Shown here: piece by piece, positions 46,437 through 57,135 of the stretch
How the letters are laid out: each line of letters begins with the position of its first letter
Position numbering within the stretch: position 1 is the stretch's first letter
Source of the DNA: Pestalotiopsis fici W106-1
Lineage: Eukaryota; Ascomycota; Sordariomycetes; Amphisphaeriales; Sporocadaceae
Assembly: GCF_000516985.1 (NCBI RefSeq)
Contig: NW_006917091.1
Coordinates: 6,363,521-6,427,520 of the forward strand
Direction: 5' to 3'
DNA: 64,000 nucleotides
Translations under genes and position numbers: made by a program
Notes under the pieces: model-generated
Told to the model about the DNA's origin: nothing
What the model saw: the letters and a program-made list of their open reading frames with translations, nothing else
Databases searched by the model: none

Positions 46437-46452
46437 TGATTGATTGATTGAT
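46437..46452. repeat. (TGAT)n microsatellite
   Basis: About four tandem TGAT units in the same leader/promoter region. Confidence 0.75.
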
Positions 46453-48030
46453 AGACAGACAGGTCAGGGACCGGGGAGTAAAGTCAAGTAACGGGAAGCG
46501 AAATATAGACAGGTAAGGAAAGGCAAGGTGGTGCAAAGACTCAACAATCAACGCGGGGCAATGGCAATGGCAATCCTACTGCGTTCGTGCGCCGTCTCTC
46601 TGTCTCTCTGCTTCTTGTCCTTTTTTTTTTCTCTCTCTCCCCTGTGTGCCTCTCTCTATTGGTCTTCCCGCACGCAACGCGCATGGGCCGTCTTCCCTTG
46701 CCTTTGGGGGCCAGTTTGCCGGGAATACTAGGAAGCAAAAAAGCCGCGAGTGGACGATTGAGCGAGTGTAAGTGGGCGAGAGACACTTAAAAAGAAAGAG
46801 AGCAGTTGGAGCCGTGATGAGGGAACAGTCTGCGCTCGCCGCTCTGCTTAATGCAGCACCTAACGTCTGGGGTTGGTTGGGCTTTCTGCTTACTGGGGCG
46901 AGAGCACGAGTGCCGTACATAGGTCGATACACACGAGATTTCGCTCGTTCCCGATCTGATACCTGACAAAAATCGTCACCAGCTTTGAGTTTCGTGGCGG
47001 CCAATCACGAGGTGCTCCGACTCGCGCTCTACCACCAATGAACCGGTCTGTGGTCAAAGTCTCATCTTCTTTTCCTCTTCTCTTCCTTCACCTCTTCTTG
47101 CCAAGGTATATGTATCGTTAGTAGCGTCATGTCATGGTCCCCCTCCCCTCCTCCCTCCTAGAACTGAACCAAGCTACAAAGTACCATCTGCTGGTGTCCT
47201 TTCTTTTCCCATTGTGTCTCGGACTCACGTGGACGCTGCCGGACTCGGCCCCTTGCGGGTACGGGCTTTCTATTCGGCGATTCTCGCCCCCCCTGCCCGG
47301 CGCACATGGCAGATATGAAAAAGAGCCCTGTCTATTGTAAGCCCTGTATGCGGAATCGAGGCGTCACCGAGATGTGCGAGCGGAAGAGCTAGCGGAGCCA
47401 CCAGAACCGAGAACCCGGTTGTCATATATTCAGATGGTGCCGCATCGAGATAAGCCAAGCCTGAATGCTGGGACTGTCCCGTTTAAGAGGCTGATGAGAT
47501 GATGCGGCCAAGGGGGGGACCCAACTACTGTCGAGAGATCCGTTCGCCGTGCAACGCGGCACAAAGGACCATGTCGTCCTCCGGCCATGCAGCAGGACAC
47601 GCCCTTTTTATGCCAATCACACTTGTCGAAAGCTGCCTTCTAGCGAATGATGCTGGGCCACAGGTAGCCACTGCCATTGCACAGCTCATATGACCCAAAA
47701 AGCTGCCGTGTCTGCAATATTGAATTTGTGATATATCTCCTGTGGTATTGGCAATAGTATCCGTGCACAGAAAACGTTCTTACGCATGCTGAGAAGGCAA
47801 GCTCTATGCAAGCCACTCAAGTCTTATTGATCCTTGACGGCTCTTCCATCTCGTACTATATGCCCAATGATGCCTCGGGATGTCTGCTTTGGCCAGCCGC
47901 ATAGCCTGCCGATCTACATCTCAAAATCCTATTCTGACTAGATACGGTCAAGACTATCGTCTTCAGACCGGTCGCGGTGACGCCACTTGTGATACCTGCC
48001 TCCTCTGCGCCACTGTTGCCGCGCCGCGAT

Positions 48031-50199
48031 TCATCCAAGTTGTCGTCTCCAATCCTTCAAAGCAAGTCCAACCGCCCGAACGTAATTGGCGTCCGTCTCC
48101 TTGAGCAGCAGGCCCAGGAACCACTTCAAGCGGCTCGTTCGTCCCGGTTTTCCGGCCTCAAGGTCTCTAGTGACAACATCGAACAGGGCACGCAGTATCG
48201 GTGGTGTTAAAGGCGTGTTGTGGCTTTGAAGGAATTCAATGCATCGAGTAATTCGTCGGAAAGCTTCTCTGTCGGAGATATGACGTGTAGAAGCAAGAGC
48301 AGCCGCTATCTTTTCGGTCTGACGAATACGTTGTAGCGTCAGTCGAGGTTTCATCCGCTGCTGCTTTGCAGTGAGATGCGAGGAATCTTTATCAACGATC
48401 ACCTCTTCGCAAGATTCTCTGGTAGATCGTTGTGGTCGTGTCGGGTTGATTTTGAGCGCATCGAGCATCTTTTCTGTGCTCATCTCGTTGGACTCCATCA
48501 ACTTGTTCAATATCTCTTGAGCAAAGTTTGTGTTCCAGAAATTCTTTGACTTCCAGCGACTTTGATGGTATCGGAAATATACCCACACAGCTAGTTGCGG
48601 ATGCCCAAGACCAATCGCAAGGTTAGCTAGCGGCTGGATATCGTTGTGGACATGTTTCCTCAGACCGTGAGCGACATGTCTGATATCCTGTTGTCGGCCG
48701 AGTCGTTGCAGCAGGTTTGCCAGCATCTTTAGATAACGATGTTGTCCTGTCTTCCAGAGACTGCTACTCACAGTAGCGTAACATGCAGACTCGGGGGACG
48801 ACTTGAGCTGCCGGTTTACATTTGAGATATGCTTGACGGAGTAGCGACTATTGATCCGCGTCAAGAATAGCTCGCAAATCTGTCGCTGAGTGAGCGGACC
48901 TGCGGACGAGCTAGATTCCAGCATGTTGCATACTTCGACAAGATAGTCGTCCTCAACCTGCGGCAGCCGAGCAAGTAGCTGCAGCCATGCAGACCGCATC
49001 AGATTGCATCTTGAAGCTTCATGTCCAATTGGATTAGCTTCTAGTTGATTTAAGAGATGCAGTGATATCCTTTGCAATATCCATTGATGTTGAGATATTC
49101 TCGAGTCCAGGCTGCTGAGACAACCAGCCATCTTCGTTATTTGGCGGACAATGGTTTTCCTCTCCTTTTTCTCGTTGCTAATTGCGTGCTGGCTCAGCGC
49201 ATCTAAAAATCCATTGATGTTCATGACAATCGAATATTTGCACTGCACTAAGCGTTCTGCGGGAATATTTGCCATGATCTTTCCGAATAGGACAAGACTA
49301 TTGATCTCGAGCCTTGACGTGGCAACTAAAAGTGTTGCAAACACTTTATAATCGTCATCAAAGTAGCCATCGCGGGCATTGCTGGTAGCATGGAGGCCAT
49401 CATTGATAGTCGTGTACAACCGAAGCAGCAGACTGCTACACCTCTTGATGGTAATCGTGCCATTTGAATTGGCGGCAAGGTTGTATGCAGCGTCGGTGAT
49501 GCGTTTCAAGAAAGAAGCGAGCGTGTCGCGATCAATGGTTTCTTCCGCCACGGCAGTGTACAAGCCGTTGCAAAAGATAGTCAATGTATCATCTGAAAAC
49601 TGTTCGGGAAACATAGCATCGAGAGCTTTCTCATTGAGCCATTCGGCGTCGAAGGTCCCGTTGAGCGTTGCTGAGGGTAATTCGCGCGCCGAGGGCGTCG
49701 CAGCTCGTTCCACGACGCGCACAGCGTCAGGCGAGCTGACAGGAGCAACAGCCTCCACGGAAGCTATTGATGGAAGAAAGGGGTCTAGTCCATCTGCGTA
49801 CGCGGTCGAAGGGGTCTGCGTCCGAGAGACCCAACTCTGCAAGGACGCAAGGAAGGACTTGGATTCGCCTTGTTCCTGCTGCGCGTGTCTGGCTTCGAAC
49901 GAGGACGGCGGCGTCCATTTCCACTGCGTAAGATCGACTGCATTCGCGAGTTCCCAAAAGGGCGCCGGTGCGTTCAAGTGACCAAAATTCAATTCTCCCA
50001 TGTGCCTCTTGCCCGTCCGCCTCCGATTTTCCAACGGCCCGGGCACGTTGGAGCCATTACGACGGCTGGTGACCCTCGATATGGAGCAGACTTGCTCAAA
50101 AGCGCTCACGAGCGCGCTTTCGGGTAGCAGAGCACTATCGCATGGTGATCGGAGGCGGCGGCGGATGGCTCTGCAGCATTGGGTCTGTGGCAGAGCCAT
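48031..50199 (-). CDS. Conserved hypothetical helical-repeat protein, possibly mitochondrial
   Basis: Intronless, 722 aa from the ATG at 50199 (the longer frame begins with TTG). I do not recognise a named family. The N-terminus (MALPQTQCCRAIRRRLRSPC) is Arg-rich without acidic residues for its first 20 residues, as in mitochondrial presequences. The N-terminal third is poorly structured and contains a Trp-rich segment (PAPFWELANAVDLTQWKW). From about residue 220 the protein looks like a stack of alpha-helical hairpins (for example SLLLRLYTTINDG, YLKMLANLLQRLGRQQDIRHVA, LANLAIGLGHPQLAVWVYFRYHQ) in the style of PPR or TPR-like solenoids used by mitochondrial RNA-processing factors. Near 620 a basic segment (KQQRMKPRLTLQRIRQTEK) may bind RNA. 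It shares a 590-bp divergent promoter with hem12. The real-gene call is strong; the function is inference from architecture only. Confidence 0.82.
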   Translation of the reverse strand: MALPQTQCCRAIRRRLRSPCDSALLPESALVSAFEQVCSISRVTSRRNGSNVPGPLENRRRTGKRHMGELNFGHLNAPAPFWELANAVDLTQWKWTPPSSFEARHAQQEQGESKSFLASLQSWVSRTQTPSTAYADGLDPFLPSIASVEAVAPVSSPDAVRVVERAATPSARELPSATLNGTFDAEWLNEKALDAMFPEQFSDDTLTIFCNGLYTAVAEETIDRDTLASFLKRITDAAYNLAANSNGTITIKRCSSLLLRLYTTINDGLHATSNARDGYFDDDYKVFATLLVATSRLEINSLVLFGKIMANIPAERLVQCKYSIVMNINGFLDALSQHAISNEKKERKTIVRQITKMAGCLSSLDSRISQHQWILQRISLHLLNQLEANPIGHEASRCNLMRSAWLQLLARLPQVEDDYLVEVCNMLESSSSAGPLTQRQICELFLTRINSRYSVKHISNVNRQLKSSPESACYATVSSSLWKTGQHRYLKMLANLLQRLGRQQDIRHVAHGLRKHVHNDIQPLANLAIGLGHPQLAVWVYFRYHQSRWKSKNFWNTNFAQEILNKLMESNEMSTEKMLDALKINPTRPQRSTRESCEEVIVDKDSSHLTAKQQRMKPRLTLQRIRQTEKIAAALASTRHISDREAFRRITRCIEFLQSHNTPLTPPILRALFDVVTRDLEAGKPGRTSRLKWFLGLLLKETDANYVRAVGLALKDWRRQLG

Positions 50200-50789
50200 G
50201 GGCAGTAGAGAAGGAGGGAGCGGCGGCGAGGTCGGACTAGACAACCCTCCTCCTCAAATGAAACAACGGCAGTCAGTTATGGTCGGTACATTGCCTATTG
50301 AGTGTGTTGTGGGGGTGAAGAAACACCAAAAGATGGTCTCAATGGCGCGCCGTGAGCCAATCGCAGGGCAGGTATTAGGCACAAGAAATTGAGCACAATC
50401 GTTTGTAGTGAAGCTATCTCGGTCGGTGAATTCAAGCTTCCATCCGCCGACAAATTTGGCCAGCATCAGCGCTAGCAGCAAGTCACCCCTGCAGAGGCTC
50501 TTTCCATCTAGCTTGAGTGTAGTGTCCATTTGGACAGTGGGTGTCAGCCGCAAGTAGCCTTTGCCGTAGGCCTGCAAGGTACTCGCCCTTGTGCTTTTTT
50601 GGGGGTCACGGTTAGCGGATTATAGCGGGGTTGTCGATCGCCGGCAGTGGTGATTCTCTCGGCTTGTCGAAATAATCAAGCTTCACCTGGCGCGGGGCTG
50701 ACATGAACGAACACGCCTCTTGTTCTGCTCGTGTCTCGGTACTTGAAATCCCACCATCTTCGTCCTTGCAGATCGACCTCGAGATTACC
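50200..50789. promoter_or_regulatory. Divergent promoter of the helical-repeat gene and hem12
   Basis: 590 bp separate the two start codons. It holds a CCAAT box at 50357-50361 (sequence GAGCCAATCGC). An upstream ATG at 50703 is in frame with hem12. A CCTTGCAG that could be a 5'-UTR splice acceptor ends near 50770. Confidence 0.5.
50357..50361 (+). promoter_or_regulatory. CCAAT box in the divergent promoter
   Basis: A CCAAT pentamer in the middle of the divergent promoter. In filamentous fungi the CCAAT-binding complex, with HapX, controls several heme and iron genes, so a link to hem12 is plausible. A single pentamer is weak evidence. Confidence 0.3.
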
Positions 50790-52133
50790 ATGGCTCACGA
50801 TTTCCCGCCATTGAAGAATGACCTCATCTTGAGGACGGCTTGGGGTCAGTAAATTTCCTTGACCGCAAAGGTTCTCCCCGAGTATTCCGCCACTGCCCAT
50901 TTACTGACGTGAGATTGCGATTATAGGCCAAGATGTCGAGCGCGCTCCCATCTGGATCATGAGGCAGGGTATCATTCCATAACACTGCAAAGAGGACGAA
51001 CCCGCAGCTGATCAATTCTCAGCTGGCCGATACCTGCCCGAGTACCATGAGGCAAAGGGAACCCGGGACTTCTTCGAATGTTGTCGCGACCCCGAGGTCG
51101 CCTCGACCTTGACCCTGCAGCCCATTGAGCGATTCGCCGGCCTTCTCGATGCCTCCATTATATTCTCTGATATCCTGGTGATACCGCAGGCCATGGGCAT
51201 GCACGTAGAAATGGTTGACAAGAAGGGTCCACACTTCCCTCAACCACTGACCTCGCCAGATGATGGCCAGTATGACCAGGTTCTAAAGAAGAATGTCGAT
51301 GTCGCATCCGAGTTGGACTATGTCTACAAGGCTATCACTCTGACCAGAAAGAAGTTGGACGGAAGGGTTCCTTTGATTGGCTTCTGTGGTGCTCCCTGGA
51401 CCTTGCTGTGCTACATGGTTGGCAACGATTCAAAGACAAACAAGGAGAGCAAGACTTGGATTTACAAGTACGCAGAAGCTTCGAGGGCCATGTTGCAAAA
51501 GATCTCTGAGGTTTGCGTCGAGTACCTTGCTCTGCAAGTCAAGGCTGGAGCTCAGGTAAGTTGTGTGCCGTCCTATATATATACCGATTCTTTTTGACTT
51601 ATGTATACCTCTAGCTGATCCAAGTATTTGACTCGAATGCTGGCGAGCTTTCACCCTCTGCCTTCAAGGTCTTCAGCGAGCCTTACCTAGCATATATCGC
51701 CAAGCACCTCCCCCTCAGACTCAAGGAGATGGGCTTGGAACGTGTGCCCATGATTGTATTCCCCAAGGGTGCCACTGCGATGCTCGACTCGGCTTGCAAT
51801 CTGGGCTATAACGTTGTCGGACTGGATTGGTGTACAGATCCCGCCGATGCTGTCAAGATCCGTGGTGATCGCCCCATCGTTTTCCAGGGCAACGCCGACC
51901 CCGCCATTCTATACGGAACACACGAGAACATCACAGCAACCGTTGAGCACATGGTGAAGGGATTCGGTGGCGGCAAAAAGGGATGGATCGCCAACCTTGG
52001 CCATGGTAAGTCAAAAGCAGACGGCTCGTTATACTCCGTGCTAACCAATCATCTCTTAGGAATAACACCATGGGTCAAGCCCGATGATCTCAAATTCTAT
52101 CTTTCAGAAGTCAAGCGTCTATCCAGTGCATGA
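50790..52133 (+). CDS. hem12: Uroporphyrinogen decarboxylase
   Basis: Cytosolic heme-pathway enzyme that removes four carboxyl groups from uroporphyrinogen III to give coproporphyrinogen III. Model: join(50790..50844, 50927..50968, 51023..51555, 51615..52005, 52060..52133), 364 aa, the normal fungal length. Five exons, the second only 42 nt. Introns are 82, 54, 59 and 54 nt. The first has an unusual GTCAGT donor but no other GT restores the conserved sequence. Both UROD signatures are present: PIWIMRQAGRY (residues 26-36, with the substrate-binding Arg residues) and [15 protein letters not shown]. The catalytic Asp region [13 protein letters not shown] and the C-terminal [18 protein letters not shown] are also intact. 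An ATG at 50703 is in frame and would add 29 residues. The ATG at 50790 is preferred because fungal homologues begin at an equivalent of [11 protein letters not shown] and its context is good (A at -3). Its stop lies 34 bp from the stop of the convergent GNAT gene. Confidence 0.96.
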
Positions 52134-52167
52134 TCTCTCGTCTTGTTCTCTGTCAAAGATATATATA

Positions 52168-53503
52168 TCATGGACGATTGGGCAGTCTGTCCAAATCTAT
52201 CCTGTTCCTGTAGAATGAAAAGTTAGATACCAAAAATTACATAAAAAGGAAGCGCTTCGCTCTACATACCAAGTTACAGTCCGGGCTACCTTTCCACCCA
52301 GACTCCTGCAGACACCTTGAGATTGTGCATTGTCAGGGGCCACGTCGGCTGCGCAATACCCATCGTCTCCAAAGTCCTTGAGGTGGTCCTGCATGAGCTT
52401 GACAGCGACTGCTTTGGCAAAGCCGCGACCGCGATACGGCTCTTCGCAGTGCAGACTGGCGAGCGAACCATCACAACCTGAGTTTTTATTCCCCTAATCA
52501 GTCATGACCGCCTTTTGAAGCAGAATCGAGGAGCTCCATGTAATAGACCCTCGTGAGATTTTGTTTTCTATTCTGGAGACTTACTCAGAAAAGCCCACGC
52601 AATAGGCGTGCCGTCTTTCAACTTGATGGCCGTCGATGGAAGTGACATGAGTGTTCGCCTGCAGAAAGTTAAAAAAAAAAGATTTAAAAAAAAATTCATT
52701 ACGTGTTGGCCAGTTTGTTCATCTCTCTATTGACTTTCCTCGCACTCTCCGCTCTCATTTTCAGGTTGATGGGTTAGGAAAAAAGATTCAACACGACTGG
52801 CCAAAAGGGACATGGCCTAAACAGAACCAAAACAGAGAAAAGGAAAGAAGGAGACTTACTCGGACCTAGGAATCTTGGTCCGACCAAGAACCACCGCCGT
52901 ATCCTCGCGAGAGTCCACCGTGGCCCAGGACATGTCGTCGCGGGCCATGTGTTCCTCGGCGCGGGCCACAGCGCCGCGGGGGAGGCCCTCGAGGCGGAAA
53001 TGCCACTTGTCCCAGACGGTCACGTAGGTGGAACGGGCCCCGAGGTCGAGCAGCCTGTGCCGGACCGGCTCGGCGAGCGTCCCAAACAGGACGGGACCTT
53101 GTTTGCGCGGTGGGCCGTGGCCCGCCGCCGTGTACGCGTCCCGCTGGGCCCGGACGGCCTGCAGCAGCGCGACAAGGTGTCGGCCTTGAATGTCGTCGTC
53201 GTCGTCATGGTCTTGATTGTTGCTGCTGCTATCGTTTGTCATCTGCCGTCCATCTTGGTGCTCTAGCGACGAGTATAGCCAGACCTCGGTTTCGGGGCCA
53301 CGGGACACATCGACGTAGGCGGCGGCAAAGGCGGACTCGTCGCCGACAGACAGGATCCGGCTGTACTCTGATGCGCCGGCCGGGTTGTTGTGGGCAAATT
53401 GCAGGCGACGGAGCAGCGGCAGCGAGTGCGGCAGGTGACCAGAGAGGAGAGATAAGAGCTCGGGCGTCGGCCGAGCGTGCGTGGTTACAATTGGCTGAGA
53501 CAT
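52168..53503 (-). CDS. GNAT-family N-acetyltransferase (FR47/GLYAT-like)
   Basis: Model: complement(join(52168..52207, 52270..52477, 52585..52658, 52860..53503)), 321 aa. Introns are 62 nt (GTATGT, CTAAC, CTACAG), 107 nt (GTAAGT...CTCAG) and 201 nt (GTAAGT...CTGCAG). All junctions keep the frame and the reading ends at TGA. The GNAT fold is seen in the C-terminal half: KLKDGTPIAWAFLS, then SLASLHCEEPYRGRGFAKAVAVKLM with the acetyl-CoA-binding RGRGFA loop at 255-260, then YCAADVAPDNAQSQGVCRSLGGKV, where the Asn is the usual motif-B residue and the end resembles FR47 or glycine N-acyltransferase-like proteins. The N-terminal half has an Asp-rich low-complexity loop. The substrate, a small molecule or a peptide amine, is not known. 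Start ATG at 53503; the open frame upstream is probably leader. The short last exon (12 codons) is inferred from very good splice signals. Confidence 0.83.
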
Positions 53504-54370
53504 GGTTGTATGGTGTGTATAGTAGTTTTCTTTGCTTCTTCTTTTCCCCTCTTGTATAGTCCCACTATAGATAATGATTATCCGGGAGGGGTAGCATAGA
53601 ATGAAATGATAGGGCAGGCTCACAGATATCAGCCCTCATCTCTTGAACAAGCATAATCGAGGTCTACAGACGCCGTCATCACCATCATCATATACCAATT
53701 TCTTCTCTTACTGCTTGTCTCCATTTGTGGGTTCTACTACATACCGTCTGTGCCCTGATGGGCTCATTGAGTCATTGGTGCTTCCTATCTCGGAAGTCGC
53801 TTGCGAATGAATCACCAAACACACCTCTCAACCTGCAGATGTGTTATTATATCGTCGTATTCAATTTTTAAAACTCGCTGGGTTTCGACCGGAAAGCCAG
53901 ATGCAAAAAGTGGTATGAAGTAAAAATCAAAGAAGTCGTCTCGCCTGGTTACTTCTTTTCCGCCTCTCGCTGAATGCACTAATAAAATGCATGAGACTCA
54001 ACCTTTTAACGCCATGCTTCTCTTCCAATAGTCAGAATGACAGAAAGAACCTCCACCTTATGACACAAGAATTTCTCAAAATTAACCTGAGAGCCTCCAT
54101 CATGCAGCCATGTGACTACATGGGCAACCCGTATCGCCAAGGTCATGGCCACGACTGTCTGTGTGGGGGCCTCACCGGCGACTCAGCAGCAGATTCCGGA
54201 GGGAAGGGACTGGTCTCTGCTCCTCGCTCAGCAGCGGACAATATTCGTTGCCGTACATCATATGTCGAATTCAGGGGACTGCGTTGGGCATCTGGTCCAC
54301 GCTTAGCAGCGTATAATCTTCGCCTCCACCGCCGGGGAACACGAGAGTCACCTCTGGGGTCAAGGGCGGT
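53504..54370. other. Intergenic region
   Basis: About 0.87 kb between the GNAT gene promoter and the 3' end of the GRGG-repeat gene. No gene or RNA was recognised. Confidence 0.5.
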
Positions 54371-54938
54371 CTAAGCCTTCTTGCCAAGGTTCTGGAGCCA
54401 CTCCTTGCCTTTGGTCTTGAGGCTGGGGCTCTTGCTGCGCTCTTTGCCCTCGTTCTTTGGGGCAGCATCGACATCATCCTCAACGGCGCTCTCATTCTGC
54501 TTGCCCTTTCCGGCCTGCTCGGCATTCATCTTGGCGACGTTGGCGGCTCCTCCGCGGCCGACGTGCGTTGCACCCTCACTGGGCCGCCGTGTGACACTGT
54601 TGATCCGAATTAGCTCCCGCGCAGTGAAAAAGAGGGGAGACATTTCTCTTGTTGTCCACAGAGGGCAGCCTGAGGAGTTGCAAAAAGTTGGGTCGAGAGC
54701 GGAAAGACGACAGAAGTTGAGAGCTTGGAAGTACTTACGGTCCTACGTCCTGCAGAGCGCGAGTCTCGGCTGGATCCTTGTTGGGAGTCATGTTTCCACT
54801 GCCACCGCGACCCGTTGTCACCACCGAAGTCTTCAAAGTAGGTGTCTCCAGGTCCTTAGGCAAGATCTTTGGTGACTTGGTGATATCGCCAATGTTGCCG
54901 GCACCTCCTCGGCCTGTGGACTGCATGTGGCCAGTCAT
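54371..54938 (-). CDS. Small GRGG-repeat protein (DUF3602 / Par32-like)
   Basis: Model: complement(join(54371..54596, 54739..54938)), 141 aa. The 142-nt intron has a GTAAGT donor and a CAACAG acceptor and is phase 2. Three copies of the hallmark GRGGxGN motif are present: TGRGGAGNI (about 8-16), TGRGGSGNM (about 42-50) and VGRGGAAN in the second exon. The motif defines DUF3602, a family of small, probably disordered fungal proteins. Yeast Par32, a member, is phosphorylated under TORC1 control and inhibits the ammonium transporters Mep1 and Mep3. A link to nitrogen signalling here is by analogy only. The C-terminus is charged (Glu/Lys-rich) and ends in KEWLQNLGKKA, a possible amphipathic helix. 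The ATG at 54938 was chosen because it directly precedes the first repeat. Confidence 0.85.
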
Positions 54939-57135
54939 TTTTGTGCGTGTGTGGTGTGTATGTGTTTGTAGGTTTGGGGAAAATGCAAACGATACGCAAA
55001 TAGGCTCTCCCTGACCAAAAGGTGAAGCTGTGAGCAGTCCCAAGGTCTTGTTGTGATCTGGGGATTGGAATTTATGTCTTTCCAAGACTGAGTTGAATGA
55101 TGAGGATCTTTGACTGGCAGACCAGCTTCAGACTTCCACAGCTCGACGGTAAGAGATGTGCGTTTTCTTTTTCTTTTTGTTGACAGTCGCCGAGAAAAAA
55201 CACACAAGACTGATGAGCAGACAAACAAGCCAGGCACGTTTTGTAACTTTAGTGTCTGGTAGGCTGCGAATGATGTGGGCTGTAATAACAACAATAGAGA
55301 GGGATGGTTTGTGTTATGAGATAACAATGTGTAATGGACGAGACGAATTCCAAAGTTTCGATGGGTTGATTTTAATATATGTCGCAAATCTCACGAGACG
55401 TTAAACGGACTTGTCTCAATTTAAGAAGAATTCATGCAACCTGTCTTGAAGAGAGAAAATAAAAATGGAGTAGTAGAGTCATTCATCAGTGACAAGCACG
55501 TCAGCCAGGCTTTTGGTTACCTAGGTAGGTACAGTTCAGTCAGTAGGTACAACTGTAGCGACTGCCAAGTGAAAAACAGAGAGAGCAAAGACACCAAACA
55601 AACGACCCCTTGGGCGCGACCCAGAGAGACGATCACGCGCCCGCTCAGAAATTTTCTTTCCTTCTCCAAGCTATTGACTATTTTTCTCCATCTTGCCGTC
55701 CATCCTTCCGCCGCCTCGGCATTGCCTTTTCTCTGCGCCCCGTTCGGGAAGGAAAATCAAATACATCGGCCAAGCCTTGTTTGCCTCTACATCCCGGCTC
55801 TAGTGTCATCATAATAAAAAATTCTTGCTTGAGTGATAAAAAGAGAAAGGAAAGAAAATTTCTTTACAATGTTTGGTTCTCCTTGTTACATGAGCTAATA
55901 AGGTGTCTACTGTGCACTACTAACTAAACTTTTTAGTGCTCGCGGTCCCTGGTCCTCTGACGTTCTGCAGCCCCTCTTCTGCCAACAAGACCCCTCAAGT
56001 ACTTCCTAGACAGGGAAATTTTTGGGGCCCATCATGGCTTCCAGCTTATTAGTCATGGCCTTCGCCGCCCAGCGCCCAGCTTGGAGAGAGGGCGCCCGGC
56101 AGCAACGCCCGCTGCCGTCCATCAGCCATCTCCCGTGATGGTCCAACACACTGACAGACACACCCCCCTGGAGCTGACTGACTCGATGGTGTCATTCTCT
56201 GGGACGCCAAGCCATCAGATCGTGCCTGGATTGTTAGTCAGAGCCGGGCAATAATGGGCACAATGGTCGTAGCAGTCTCATGGATACAGGAAGTAAACTC
56301 CAAAACAAGTAATACCTAGAAGACAAGATATCCAGAATGTACATCTCACCACCAGATAGCTATTTTCTTCATGATCCGCGATTTCACCACACTAAATGGA
56401 TCCTCATCCGCACAGGTGGTGGGGTTGAGATAACATGTCTCTGGATGGGCAGAATTCCTGCCCATCATACCACAGTCGACTTGAATCCTTGGCCTCTTTG
56501 CTTTGATGTTTGTGTAGATTTTATTGCAATGAGAGCGAAGCGACCCGATACTGAAGAGAGGCAGGTAGCTTCAAAGAATAGTCAGTTGCTACCCAACATC
56601 CACATGCCAGTATATAATTTTGGATATACATATCGTCATCAGACGATCGGACGCCGGGGGTGGAGACTGCTCTGCCTCTGGCACTGACTTGCGAAATAGG
56701 TTATATAGTATAAGGCACCCAGTTCATTGGGTATCCGCTAACCTAATTGTATCATATCCAATGAGGTATCTTAGCAGTTAGGCTGCTGGCGGTAGGGTGA
56801 CTCTCAGCTCGCCTTCTAACAAGCCTTGTTACGCTTCTCATGACCAGCGGACACCGCATGTTTCTCAGCTTCTTCGCATCTAATCCATTCAACAATGAAC
56901 TTTTTGGATTGCTCTTGATTCTTAGTCCGTCTCATAGTCGCTTCGGTGGGGATCTGCAGGGCTGTGGTACGAGGCAGCGAAGTTGGAGATCTCGCCCACG
57001 GCCAAGTTGGCTTCCTCTCTACCAGCCTGGGTAGGCCGAGGTGGCATCCTTTATATGCAACTTTTTCATGTGAGGTAGAGCAACAGAGTGCTCATTTGTG
57101 CCATTCCCCAAACTCTTTATGAATTCGCTACTTTC
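54939..57135. other. Spacer between the GRGG-repeat gene and velB
   Basis: About 2.2 kb. The first part is the leader and promoter of the GRGG-repeat gene. TAGGTA words occur near 55520-55550. The rest contains the velB 3' UTR near 57100. Short open frames are not supported. Confidence 0.45.

Larger units (their letters stand above)
45525..48030. other. Spacer with long leader region of the Zn2Cys6 gene
   Basis: About 2.5 kb. On the strand of the transcription factor it is very pyrimidine- and repeat-rich: a 12-13-nt A run near 45747, a TTGC repeat near 46046, a TA/TG tract near 46160 and a TGAT run near 46437. This fits a long promoter and 5' UTR. Open frames here are short and compositionally odd, and none is supported. 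Confidence 0.5.

Noticed and set aside
53110..53559. A 149-codon + strand frame opposite the GNAT gene
   Set aside because: Arg/Gly-rich antisense shadow of GC-rich coding sequence.
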